Shown here: in pieces, positions 47,604 through 60,700 of the stretch
Position numbering within the stretch: position 1 is the stretch's first letter
How the letters are laid out: each line of letters starts with the position of its first letter
NCBI GenBank assembly: GCA_949775045.1
Contig: OX459095.1
Coordinates: forward strand, 32,498,564-32,562,563
Direction: 5' to 3'
Length of the DNA: 64,000 nt
Source: Metridium senile
Taxonomy: Eukaryota > Cnidaria > Anthozoa > Actiniaria > Metridiidae
Program-made: the position numbers and the translations under genes
Notes under the pieces: generated by a model
Databases searched by the model: none
Told to the model about the DNA's origin: nothing
What the model saw: the letters and a program-made list of their open reading frames with translations, nothing else

Positions 47604-47665
47604 TTAAAGTATAGAGGGATTTTATGGCAGCCATGTTCGTGGGCAAGTACAAAAGAAAGTGAGAA
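47604..47665 (+). repeat. Dispersed repeat fragment shared with 32886-32960
   Basis: Both read ATAGAGGGATTTTAT, then ATGTTNGTGGGCAA and TACAAAAGAAAGT. No other copy seen. Confidence 0.65.
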
Positions 47666-47679
47666 GTGTTCAATCATTT

Positions 47680-47856
47680 ACCGTGGTTTTCGACTTTCTG
47701 CGAACTCAGACATTCCAACGGTTAGTTGTGAAATAAGTTTTGGCTGCCGTCAATCAAAAACATAAAAAGGTGCCGAGTAAAACGCAGCAGCCGAAAACGT
47801 ATTTAACAACTAGAAGTTGGAATGTCTGAGTTTGCAAAAGACGAAAACCGCAGTAA
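47680..47856. repeat. Foldback element (TTACCGTGGTTTTCG ends)
   Basis: Left ACCGTGGTTTTCGACTTTCT and AACTCAGACATTCCAAC are mirrored by GTTGGAATGTCTGAGTT and ACGAAAACCGCAGT at the right. Confidence 0.8.
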
Positions 47857-48311
47857 AGGCAAAGCTCGTCCTAGCTCCGCATTTCCAAGTGCACACTAGA
47901 CATAAACAAAGACAACACAACAAACCATATTTCCATATACCAATATTTATTTCTCTGAGACTGAATTGGCATTAAAACGATAGACCCATTCCTGTCTAGA
48001 CCTAAAAGAATTAGCAAACTCTAAATTCACATTTTCTGACAATATCTTATTTACCTTATATAATACTAAATAGCAGCCATCACACGAATGTTGGCTTATT
48101 TCTCAGAGAAGATTAATCTTCATAACTCATTGAAGTACGCGATTAGCTGGAAAACATTTCATTCAATACATCAATGTACAGTGGGGACGCCATCTTGAAG
48201 GGTAACCAGGCTGCCTTTCGAATTAAATCCCAGAAGCAGTTCAAATTATGGTCAAATTATACACCCTGTAGAAACGATCGAGCAGCGATTGCGTGAATAC
48301 CCAAGAAAAAC

Positions 48312-48600
48312 CACTGCAAAAAAGATCGAGTAGTCTTACTTAAATAACTGAGTATAAACTGATGCATCCACAGCTACTCTTTGCAAAAACGACTGAGTAG
48401 TGGTTACTCAAATAACTGAGCAAATCGATGCACCCACAGTTACTCTCTGCAAAAACGAGTGAGTAGTGGTTGCCCAAATAACTGAGCAAATCCGCGATGT
48501 ATTCACAAGTACTCACTGCAAAAATCATTTTCAAAGTGAGCAACAGTGGATGTATTTATTTCAGTTACTTGAGTGACCATCACTCAGTGGTTTTTGTAGT
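48312..48600 (+). repeat. 62-bp tandem repeat with CTGCAAAAACGA units
   Basis: Three units with TTTGCAAAAACGACTGAGTA, GTGGTTACTCAAATAACTGA and a CACAGTTACTC-like link, plus a partial one; an inverted partner ACTCAGTGGTTTTTGTAGT closes the block. The CACTGCAAAAA word links it to the CACTG element at 12316-12601. Confidence 0.75.
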
Positions 48601-49094
48601 TTAGCAGCACTCGTGTGTTCTTGATAAAGTACTATGTATCCAACATGTGTTTTTGAGAAGGCTTAGTTACCTTCCAATATGGCGGCCACAGATTTCATTG
48701 TTCAATTTTATACTATATTACACCATGCCGTTGATAAATGAAACATTTTGTACAATAAACAATTTACTAAAAAAACTGCCTGATCATTGAGCGAGCAAAA
48801 AAAATTTCAAAATTCAACACTTTCTTTCCTTTCGTATAATACGCAAAGAAAAAAACTAACAATTCCCACGTCTCTAAAATGATACTTTACAAATTGTACT
48901 TGGGTGAAGGAGAACCCAATTTACAAACGTTTCTAACAACTTAGAGTATGTAAAATGTTAAGAGGATGATGGTGAAAACCCTGTGTTAGATATTTCAAGG
49001 TTCTCCTTCCTGAGCAAACTTTGAATAGTCATAAAGTGATGACGTCACAAAAAGAACTTTTTACTGTACCACAATGATTTCCCCATTCAAAACA

Positions 49095-49160
49095 CTGTAT
49101 TTTCGGCTGTGTTCATAAAGTTATGAACTGAGCCGAAAATGCAGTGATTTGTATGTGGAA
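49095..49160. repeat. Short hairpin
   Basis: CACTGTATTTTCGGCT pairs with AGCCGAAAATGCAGTG across about 25 bases. Confidence 0.75.
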
Positions 49161-49584
49161 ATTATATTCAAGTGGCCATATCTCAGCTGCTATTTGCTGT
49201 GTGAACTGACGTCGTGTTTGATGTCTATTGAAATTGGAAGTTAATAAAGCCAAAATTTACTTTATCAATTTAATTTTTCGTTATACGGCTTTTTTTGTAC
49301 ATACAGAATTCTATAGACGAACTTAAGAAGGCAGGGGATCAGTCGGCAAAATATAATGCTATTATATATATCTGTAAGCAACAAGAATTATTCAAATCAA
49401 TGTATATATTAATTACTTGATAGGCAATACAACTACGTAAATTAAACGATTCTAATTGGCTGATTAATTGCATATTTTTTCTTAATCCGTACAATTATTT
49501 AATTAATTACACAGTGCAATTAATAAATAACTGGAGTACTTCATATACTCTTAGTTTATGTAGATGGAAGCTAGCGAGTAAATT

Positions 49585-49650
49585 TTTACTCCGACAAAGG
49601 GCTAATGCTCGAAACGTCAGTAAAGTTAAGGTAACATTTTTTACGGTGTT
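49585..49650 (+). repeat. Dispersed repeat fragment (CGAAACGTCAG)
   Basis: CTCCGACAAAGGGCTAATGC then TCGAAACGTCAGTAAAGTTA. From memory this word is common in coral sequences; I see only one copy here and cannot identify the parent element. Confidence 0.4.
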
Positions 49651-50414
49651 ACAAATTTCATTCTATTACCTATCTTTTATGTAAATGTATTATTAAAAGG
49701 AATTTTCACAGAAGTTATCGAATAAATGAAAAAATTAATGGTAAAAGTTGGTTAATAACACTCGTGTTACGCACTCGGTATTAAACAGCTTTCATCAAAT
49801 ACGCCTGGTATTTTTCATTCATTCTTCAACGTTGGTATTTAATGCTAATTAATTTATTAGTCAATAAACCATTACATTTTTTACCACAAGGGACCTGTAC
49901 GAGAGATATTAGATTCCAAATATGGCGTCTAACTATGATTCTTGATTAACTAGCCTCTTTTCTCCGTTGAACACAATGACATCTCAAATACACCAATTTC
50001 AAATATCGTTATCGCAATCAACTCCACAGTCCATCTTCCATAAGCCTGCAAAGGATGTCGGTACTTCTTCTGCGTGTTTGTGTTATATGACCATAATAGG
50101 TGAGCCTAGTGTTTACAAGTATTGGTATTGTTTGCTTATTTGCAAACCAGTTTCACAATAGCTGATTTTTTAATTTTCTAAGAACAATGGTTGGGTTGGG
50201 AAAACCATAACAAAATAGATCACTGTACGTACGTCCACCTATTGTTGCAGTAGTAGATGATGACACAAATATTTATTGAAAGATCGCGTAATAAATGACC
50301 ACGTAATCTTTATATTACCGACATCCATTCATAGGAGTGATGACTGTAGCTTCGGCTGCGGCAATGATTTTTGAATTTGGTATATATTGAAAAGCTTGTG
50401 CTAGTAAATGTATG

Positions 50415-50588
50415 TACCTTATTGCTAGAATGTTTTCCTGACTTTTGTAATTTAGTGGGAAAGAAATTAATTAAAAGACAAAAGAAGATCACTCAAGCTG
50501 AACTCTTTCTCTTGTTATTCCTGATAACCCTTTGTCACTAAATTACTAATGTTCTTTTTCCATATGACAACATTCTTGCAAATAGGTG
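50415..50588. repeat. FB-8 MITE, copy 3 (diverged)
   Basis: Carries ATTAATTAAAAGACAAAAGA and AGATCACTCAAGCTGAACT and ends TCTTGCAAATAGGTG; the left end is degraded (ACCTTATTGCTAGAATG). Confidence 0.75.
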
Positions 50589-52010
50589 TATTTCAATAAA
50601 GTCAGTCACACTTTCACCTCAAGTGCGCACTCTCAAGCTCAAATTTGCGTCAGAAAGATTTATTTGTCCAATTATTTGCCATGACCCTCTGCGGTTTCAG
50701 CTTTACTGGTTTCTAAGTTAATGAAAAAGCTAGGTATAATGGAATAAAATGCAGGAAAAAAAACCCAGCCTTTTTCAGATACACTATGCTAAAAATGTCA
50801 CAAAAATAATAAAACTCAATAAAACACCAAAACAAAATGGCGGTAGTATCTTATTCCATAATTGCCTAAAAAGGGTGTTTTCATAATAATGTTCTTTTTG
50901 GACGTTGATCGATAAAAAACTTTAGTGGCAATTTTTTTCACAAATGTCTAAGGATTACTGACTGGGTTCTTGTCTCTAGAAAGGTTAATAACGAGAAACT
51001 ACCGAATCAGAATTGCAGTTTTATGTACAGCCACGGCTATTGATTTCATAAGGAACGAATGAATACTATTAATATAATAATAACAATAAACATCAATCAT
51101 ATAATAATAATATTAATAATCATATACTTTAGGGGTTCTTAACTAGGTTTTTCTTATTTACTAAATATGATTTCTCTGATTATTTGTAGGATTTATAAAT
51201 TTACCCACCCTCTCCTCCATCCTTAATGTTTGCCTACAGCATTATTGTAATTCATGATAAGTATTCATAGTTTTTTAAAGTCTAACGAACTGTACATGTA
51301 TTCTTTTGCACACTCTTTCCCCTTTCTTTTACTACCTTACTAAAGAGTCTAGTCTATTAACATGAATAACATAATGAAAAGATTATTAAACCTAAGCTAC
51401 AGAGAGATTTCCTAATAAGTCTACTTCAAGTTCCCAACGCCATTTTGAAATGTAACCAAGCCTTTACAAAAAGTCGAGATTGGCTGCTAATGACAAAGAT
51501 GACTCGTGAAATGATTATGTCATCAAAAGCACATATCAAGCCTAGGTAACCTTTCAAGATGGCTCATGAAACTCTAAATGGTACTTTCAACAAGCTAAAT
51601 GTGTTTAAGCAAAACATTAAGTTTTTTACTCGTACTCATAATGTCAAAATCTTTAAGAAAAGATTAGACAAAAGAGAGGAATTTGGTTGATAACTAAGCA
51701 AATAATTAAATTAGTTAAAAATGTACAATATTTAATAATGATGGTTACCAGGACCTTGTTCTTGTCATCTTATCACGTGACATCTTTTAATTCAATTCTG
51801 TCCTTGCAAAAGAGCTTAATCACTTTCCTCAATCATTTCTCAATAATTTCTCCTCTCAGGTTTGGGGAATTTTGCATAAAGGGCGCTGCGTTACATGATG
51901 CTTTAACTTGTTACGCTATCAATATGTGTTACAAATCACGCTAACAACGCTAGTGTTTCAAAATAGCGAACCATCATTCGTTTCAACATGAACACGAGCA
52001 TCTTCAGGGA
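50589..52010. other. Gene-free stretch downstream of the GRK gene
   Basis: Includes an eroded FB-6-like pair (CCATTTTGAAATGTAACC at 51440 and GGTAACCTTTCAAGATGG at 51546). Otherwise AT-rich. Confidence 0.5.
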
Positions 52011-52192
52011 AACATCGAGACAAGCCAATAAGGTATATCTCCAAAGAGGATTGTATTGGGAAACACCAAAGCAAGTAAATAAGGTATATCTCCTAAGAGG
52101 CTTGTATTGGGATACATCGAGACAAGCGAATAAGGTCTATCTCCCAAGAGGCTTGTATTGAGAAACATAGGGACAAGTGGATAAGGTCTATA
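52011..52192 (+). repeat. 57-bp tandem repeat, three copies
   Basis: Unit has ACATCGAGACAAGCNAATAA, GGTNTATCTCC and AAGAGGCTTGTATTGGGA. Confidence 0.88.
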
Positions 52193-52470
52193 AGTGATCC
52201 GTACGAAAAGATATCACGTGATTTTCAATGCATTTAACTAATTTGTCCGTAAGTTATTATATTATTCTAATCTATCTATCGGGTTCTCTCAAAGGCAAAC
52301 TTCTCTCTACACGTGTGTGACAAATGACAAACACAGGCCATATGCATGTGTATATTCTAATGCATCAAGTCTTATGATGCAGCATTTTCAACGACTCACC
52401 GCTGATACGAAAACTGCAGTTTCAGCCGCATTCTACGTATTATTTACAGGGCTAACGAAGACTTTGGAGG

Positions 52471-54761
52471 TCACGGCGAGATGGGACCATTTTCTTCTTT
52501 ACTGTATTGCGTGACATAGCGGTGTCCTGTTCCTATAATTTTGAAGCCCGCTCGCAGCATGACTTGGGCTTGTTGAAACGACTGTTTGATCTCTTTCAGC
52601 CATTCCCGGAATTCTGTTTCAGTCTTGGAAAATGAAAGGAAAAGAGTAAAGGATGAAACAATACTTATTACATTGATAACAGAGAATACGAATGTACTTG
52701 AATAAACAATAGTTCATACTGATGGTCCTATTATGGTGGTATCAACAAGTAACATGTGATTCTTTGTTTATTTGTTTTCAGCAGTTGGAATTTCAATTCT
52801 TACTGTATAATGAATAACAGTGAATTTGGAATAAGAATTATGAAATATATGTTCACAATTAATGCTAGTATCAACATTATAAGAGCGAACTTATGTGGTG
52901 TCACGTGACATTTCTTTTAGTGTAAATGTCATTGACTGTATACCCTAATAGATCACTAAAGAGCGAAAACACTTTTAAGATGTAGTGTTTTCTTTGTATT
53001 TGATGTTACTCAGATTGTTCAGGTTGAGTTTGGACATTTTGGTTTATTTCGTAATTTAAACACCGGCTACGTGTTTAGCAAAGCGCTACTTGTCTTTGAT
53101 AGAACTATTCACCAAAAATATGGCGACCAAATTGAATAACTTTTGTTTTTGACTCGCCAGCCTCGCATAAATGTGAAAAGTCTAAATGTTTCAACGTGAA
53201 CGCGAGGCTAGACGGTCAACAACAATAGGAGGTCCAATATGTAGATTCGGTCTATACCGTAGTAATAATTTGATTTTGTTTCGTGGAAATGGTGTTTTCG
53301 CTCTATAACACTCTAGAAATGGAACTCTCCATGTAGTAGCTTACCTCAGCTCGCAGCAAATGATCCCTGTTATCTTTAACGTGTGTACTGACTTTAATAC
53401 AACAATAGCCTTTCACATTGGTTTCCTCAACTGCAGTAATGTTTTCCATACACAACAGACTTGGTGAGGTCTGAGGATGAAACGGTATCATTTGATTTAC
53501 TCATCATTGTAGTCACTTCATAAAACGGAGATAGGCCTATTGGCATTTTGGAAGTTAATACTTCGTTGGAGTAAAAAAAAGGTCCGATGAAGGATTGATG
53601 TTCAAAATAAATGTCTAAACAATCAGACGAATGGAAGTCAGTGCGAGATTGTGAACCCTAAGAAATGCACAGTAAAGTATTCTGCAAAGAAATATTTGAT
53701 TTTTTATGGTCAAACTCCGATCGAATCCAAAGAATCAGAAGAGTGCATGGCCTAAGTCTGTGAGATTATGCGCGCATCCCAAGAAAGTACAAAATATACT
53801 ACTCCTCTCTTTTTAAGGGCAACTGACTCTGACGAAACGAGTTGAAGTCCTGGCCAGAAATAAAATTCACCAATGCAGAAAAGAGATGCGCCGGCCTGGG
53901 TCGAGTTAAGTTCCGTAAAGGCGTTTGGGATTGCTACAAGGGACACACAATACCAAAATGGCGTCGCTGTCCCATGTAACTATACCAAAGTGCCTTTGCC
54001 GAACTTGACTCGCGGACCTTGACAAAGCCACATCTCGATGACTAATATGGAACACGTTTGCCTATAGCTTATTTATTTACTGTGCGACTCGCCGTACCGT
54101 AGTCACTTAAACAAACGTTTTGATGAATTTTTGACATTATTTTGAATTTTTTTCATCTCAGACATCAAAGTTTCTAAAGTCTCCGCCTCTCAATATAAAC
54201 TCCGCCTGTCGATATAAACTTGTACCTGATTAGTCCATTGAGATGGAAAAATGTCAAAATAATGTCTAAAATTCATCAAACGTTTTTGTAAGTGACAACG
54301 GTACGGCGAGTCGCACAGTAATAGAAAAATTCGTCCTGTCAGAGTTTGATTCAAAACTAAAATAAATATGCATTTACCATTTGATCTCCACGCCATTCAA
54401 GCCTGTTCGGAAATAAGTGGAAGTATCTCTTTTGCCAACTGTTCATGAATGGTCCACCGAGTTTATATAAATAGCCCTCAAGTAAACGATCGCCATCTTC
54501 GGCCATTTCTTTAAAAGAAACATTAATTAAATTATATTAAATTATAGTTGTGCCTTATACTGAAGCGGCACTCCCTTTTTTCTATTTTCTCCTCTCTCTA
54601 GTGAGTTCTCAAGAACAAGAGAGCTTCCAAGGCTGTACTATGTGTAGATTAAAAGCTGCAAGAGATTTTGTACTTACTACCTGTGATGGAATTCTGATGT
54701 TTAGTCTTCTTTTTAGCTTCAATCTTGTCGTGTTCTTGATTGACGACCTCGAACACGGTTT
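52471..54761 (-). CDS. GRK2: GRK exons: PH domain and G beta-gamma-binding C-terminus
   Basis: 54761-54681 encodes [20 protein letters not shown]; 54508-54378 starts the PH domain ([20 protein letters not shown], then [11 protein letters not shown]); 53470-53345 carries [20 protein letters not shown]; 52623-52471 ends it with [20 protein letters not shown], the helix that contacts G beta-gamma, then a short basic-polar tail. The tail is somewhat shorter than in vertebrate GRK2. The donor at 54681 has an alternative three bases further on. Confidence 0.94.
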
Positions 54762-57700
54762 CTAAAAATACATTTGTAATGAATTCAAGAGAGCATAAAT
54801 ACTTATGAACACTTATGCTTTTTGACAAATTATAAAAAGACAAATGAATAACTGGCTAATTAAGCTATTCTTATTTAGGTTTTTGCGGTTATTTTTGAGA
54901 TATGCCAGTCGAAGAGAAAGCTGTTTTCACTATGTTTTGGCTTTGTTACCATTCGAGACGGTGTTTTTTTTAAAGTCCACCAATTCCCTATATTTTACCA
55001 ATTCCCTTATATTTCCTTGTAAATCAATTTAAATAGTGAGCTTGGGCTACCTGTGATCCGACATTAGCATATTCCGAAATATAAAATGTATGCTTTACCT
55101 GAAATTTCTGCCTGCCATCGCTCTGAAACAACGAGGTTGAAATCCTTGTAGATTTCTTGGTCTTGGTCTGACATCTAAATTAGAAAATTCAGTCAATCAG
55201 TATTAAATGGCTTGAACATGCGAACAAAAGAGAAAACATAATATTTAATTTTAGTCCCTTTAAAATAAAATAAAGATACCAAATAAATACACAACCAAAA
55301 GATATAAAAGAACACACACAGAACAGCGCGCATCAAATTCAATGGAGTAAATTTAGATTTGTATTCTATTGTTTAGCGGTAGTATTTCCCGTGCTTGGCT
55401 TGGAATTTGTGAATATTTTTACAACAAATCGAGGCTTAGTCTGTGCAAATGCTCTTTTTGTCAAATAGTACAGCGGTGCTAGATAACGTGAAACTGGACA
55501 ACATATTATTATACCTTAATGCCTTTGACGTCGTCCTCGTCAAATGAGCCGATATCGAATGCATCTGCTGCGTTAACTTCGCCTCTTGGCGGAATCAATG
55601 GTGGTGGGTACTGTAAAATAAAAAAAACACATTCAATTTACATAATAGGATGTTTTTACAACAATTCTAGTGTCCTTTTTAATTTTTGTATACTTAATGT
55701 TTTTAATTTTCTTAAATACTCTTGCGTACATCAGAATATACCTATATTTCAATATCGTACCAACATTGGTGTTAAAAGCGAGACTCACTTTCAGAATAGT
55801 CTCCCTCGCAGCCGTTATTAATGTCGGGCTTCCTGTCCAAGCCGGGCTTCCTGTCTAATAACGGCTGCGAGGGAGACTACGTTCAGAAGTTCACGACTCT
55901 TTATACAAAATCGTCGTATAAAGTACAAAAAGGTACGATTAAACAAATAAAGTTAATAGAAATTTTCCATGCCAAACATGGAAATGCATGGTTTCATTCT
56001 TCATGCTCTCATGTTTTCAATAGTCCCCTTCACAGTTCCCGGCGACTTCTTGGCGCTCTCGCTCGTCTCACTTTGATGCAAAGGCCTGGCTACCTTTCAA
56101 GATGGCGCAGGGAATTGTGAAGGGGACTATTAAACGAGGTCGTTTATCGTTCCCCTAAACACAAGCACTCGTTTTGGAAATTTTCTTTTTTTACCATTGA
56201 TTTTTTCATCAAAACCTCTAAACAAAAAACGTACCTTGGTATATTCGACTAGCTTCCAGTCAACCTCGTTAAAGAATGGCAATTCCCTGACTTCATGAGC
56301 TCTGTTGGAAATTAAAAAGCAGAATATATCAAATGCTTTGAAAAAATATGCGATATAGCTTTAACAATGGCGAAGCGATCGAACTTAACACAAGAAAATT
56401 AATTGTGTATTAATTTGTACTAAAATAGCATTAATTCAACCATATAGATTACAAAGGTTTTAATGCGTTTAGTACTAATTATAATACTAAGGCCAAGCTT
56501 AAACGTCGCATCTTACAGGTGCCGAATCTAATGCAAATTAGCAAAAGCTATTGTTTGAATTCATTTGCATTAGCTAGATTCGGCACACATAAGATGCGAC
56601 GAACTAGGCCTAACTGTTGGTCGTGGATTTCGTGCAAGAACTCTAACAATGTAAAGGATAAAAAAATTATTTTTATTGTCACTACAATTTAGATTTATAT
56701 ATTGTACATATGTTTAATTAATATATAGTTTTTAGTTCTTGTAATTATTGTTAAGCGCTCTTGCTCAATTCGTTTTGTAAAAAGCGCTGTATAAGTTACC
56801 ACTATTATAACTTTATTTGTTTCAGGTTTTTCTTGTTTTGAATAATACAATTAATTCCTGCAAAAAGACATTGGGATTCTTCTAAATTCTATTATTATGT
56901 AAATGTCTCTTTTCACAGTGGACTAACACCATCTTAACAGACGAGTTTTTTTGTCTCAAATTATGTTTGTCCCGTTTTCACACCAGCACGACTCGTCCGT
57001 GATATAAGGCAAGTTGTCCTTCTTCTAGTGTAAAAATAATGTTCGATTTACTGGTATCCAGCGATCGATCGATCAAGCGTCATTTTGGTTCACTCGGTCA
57101 AACTTGTTCCTAGTATTTTGATTGACGGGCCGACAAAATGCTAGTTTGTAAACGAAACATCAAACTTCGGGGTTCGCACTTCAACGAAAATGGTAGTAAC
57201 CTATTTGAAAAAAGGTCTTCGGAAACACAAATATAAGGTATTTTCAAAACAAAAACAAAAAAACACTTCCTTTCAACAACATGTTACGGCTTATACACCC
57301 TTTCCGAGAAAGTTGATCACCCGTGAAAAGCACACAAGCTAGTGGCGCAAAGGATCATGGATCAGTTCAGAAACTAAATGTGCATTTGGAACGCCTTTCT
57401 TCTTGTTTGAAAGTCAAAACGGACATTTCTCAATAACATATAGACAAGTGTAGCAACGTGGCCATGAAATCCCTGCGTTCTAATAAAGTATACACAGGTT
57501 ACCCATAATCCCCATGCGCTATATCTACTAGCTTGTAGGCTTTTCACTTCACGGGTGACAAAGTTTCTCGGAAAGGGTGTATATATTCTATTTTCAGTAT
57601 TTTGGTCTCCCTATCTCTTGATACACTGTTGATTGGCAGGAAGAACATTCCAATGAATTCTAAAAAAGAACATTGAATGAACGGAAAAGCTAGTCAGTGT

Positions 57701-60700
57701 TGAAAAAAAAATTAAAGTAGAGTTTTCTTAGATGCTGTGACAAGCAGATGCGTTTTTTTGAGTCTGCTCTCAAAACAACAGATAAACAGCAAGTGTTCGC
57801 AGCTTGGGTTCCGGTATTTAAGGTGACTCCAACATAATTGCAAGCGGTTCTGATAAACATTTTTTAACTCGTTCGTATCTCGTCAAAATCTCACCAATAA
57901 ATCTGAATTTTACATGTTTGCTACTTCAAACATGTGTGCTTCTAACAGTAAATTTTATTTTACAGCCGCGTTTGAAGCCACAAGCCGATTTTTCTAAGAA
58001 TGGAATTTCCTAATATTGCGCTCTAGTTCACAAAATTGTCTATCGATTTTCATGAAACTTCAGATTCCGAGTAGATAGTCGTCTTTTATAGTGTGCCAAG
58101 TTTAAAGAAAATTCTTAGAGCGGGAGTAACGTGAGAAGATCGACTTAAAAATTGACCATTAAACAAATATTTTATAAACATAAACCCGACAAGTATAGAA
58201 TGATTTGTACCATTTTTTTTAGTATAAACACAGTCTCCCAATGCTATGCCAACTAGAAGGGGCGCGGTCGAATTTAACATTTAGGAGCACGATTTACAAG
58301 TCCAAATAAAAGATTTTAAAACGAAAACCCTAAAGATCACTTTAATTGTTGCCATATTTTCTATGTCATTTTTTTTACCTTTTTTATTTATTTATTTCAT
58401 TCATTCATTCACTCATTTATTTATTATATATCGTTACTTTATTGACTTGTAAATTTCCACATAGCTTTTATCCATTTGTAAATTAGTATAATTCTTATCT
58501 ACTTATTTAGTTTATTTATTTATTCTTCGAAGTGTAAGCAGTGTGAACTCACCCTCTTCCCATACAACCAAGTCGATTTGAAACATCTCTGTGAAGCAGT
58601 CCCGAAAGAAGACCTTTCATGTTGTCTGAAAACGCATCTGGATATTCAACGTCCTTTGAAAATAAAGACAATATGAAATGTTATCAAATAATTGATATAA
58701 ATCACACTTGGATTGGCTGAGAAGCGTTCTCTTAACTCAACAGAGCAAGGGGCGTCAATTCGGTTGATTTTACTCCTGAACATTGTATAAAAGAAATATA
58801 GAAATCGACGGCAGTACTCCATCGTTATTAAAGACATATTATTTTAGGAAAGCGTTTCAGAAATAGTTTCATATATAGACATATATATTTTTATTAACAT
58901 TAGCTATTTATTTGTTGTGTCAGGTTTATAACCTTTTAAAAATGTAAATATTCGATTTTATCTTTTCTAATATTGTAATGCGCAGGTGAGCATAAGTACT
59001 AAATTATTATCATTATCGAATTATATAGAGCACTTTATAATATTACGAGCACTCGAGAAGCGCCGAGGACCACTCCGCTACGGGTCGTGCTTCTCCTAGT
59101 TACGCTTCTCTCTTCTTCTTAAAATTGAATATGGAGGTGTATGAATTTCTGAACTTCACTGAGATGGTGCTACTTGATTTATCCGAGAGATGACTGGCTT
59201 GTTAGTTCAAGTTGCCCTCAACAGTACTTGCAATGCTCTGGTTGCAAGTTGCCCTCAACTATTATTTGCAATGTTCAATGCTTTCAATTCCATTGCAAGT
59301 CGCACGAGAAACTGCCTGTTCAAGCGCTGCTGTCCTTTTTGTAATACTCACGTAGGTAAGTGTAAGTCGATCGATCTCATGTTTATCTTTTGTTTTGTGT
59401 TGTCGGAATGGACTGTGCCTAGAAAATATGAAAACAAAATGCACCATTTAATAAAGCAACCTTTTATTACTTCAGTTTGTAAAGTAATTTATAAAGCAGC
59501 ATCAATCTTTTTGGTTATCGTGTTTCCAAAAAAATGTTCAAATGTGAACTTGAATACTCTGTAAAATTTGTATTGCTTACTTTTAGTGTGTAAAATTCTC
59601 CTTTTTACAATGTATAATTATCATTCCTGCTGTATGTGTGTGGTTTTTCTTTTGGCATAATTGAATCACTCCAATTGAAACCTTTTAAAGTTTTCACCAA
59701 GCTATGGTCTCGAGGATGATAATTGAAAACTTACCCCACCAGAAGCTTGAAAAGCATACAACCAAGAGAGAACCAATCAGCGCACGAGTCGTAAGCTTCA
59801 CCTTTCTTAAGGACCTCAGGCGCCATATAACCATGTGTACCTCTATACAGTGTCAAACAAAGGAAAATAAATTGTTTATCCATAAAATTGACTAAATCTT
59901 AGAACATTTTTTTTTACGTTTCTCCTGAATACAGCCAACCTATTTCTTTTGTATTTTTTGTTTATCTGTTTTGTTTTGTTTGTTTGATGTTTATTTTGTG
60001 TTTTTTTTTTTTTTTCTTGTTAAAGACGATAGAAAAATAAATAATAGAACCAAGAGAAATCTATGTAAAAATTACAAAGGAGAATAAATAAAGGAACTGG
60101 GCTACCTGTGGTAAAATGTTCGCGACTATAAACATCCAGAGCACGTGACTACAGATACACTATTTCATTGGCTACCAAAAAGGGCGCGAAAAAGACGAGC
60201 GCGCGCGTCAAAGTGCACTGATCAAGTTTGTCGTTGTGAAAACGAAAACGCAATGAAAAAAAAAAAAAACGATGAAAGAGCTGACTTTTTTCTACTTACA
60301 CGCTGGCATGGGGTTTCTTTTTCGAGAAATCACAAGCCAAACCCAAGTCTGATATCCGAACATGTCCATGCTCGTCCAGTAAGATGTTAGCCGGCTGAAA
60401 AAGAATGGAAAAGATACGGTTAGATTTCTGTGTGACACACAAAGACAACGAACAAACGCACAAGGTTTTTGTGGGGTGAACTTTTACTCCATCAAACTAC
60501 CTAAAACGAAACTCAAATAAGCTTACATCAAGTATGTACTTCCAAACTTTTTCAACTGATTATTTTAAGGAGTAAACATTTTGCACAAATGAACAAGAAA
60601 AATGCCTGAGCAAATAATATGAACGAAAAATAGACAGAGAGTAGCACAAACAAACAAATATATAACGAATAACAACACAAACACTACAACCAAAGCTCTC

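Noticed and set aside
48312..48600. Possible CRISPR array (regularly spaced repeats)
   Set aside because: Units are contiguous tandem copies without unique spacers, in animal DNA.
59190..59564. 124-codon + strand frame
   Set aside because: It runs antisense across the GRK exon at 59352-59418 and has no family features; a shadow of the real exon.
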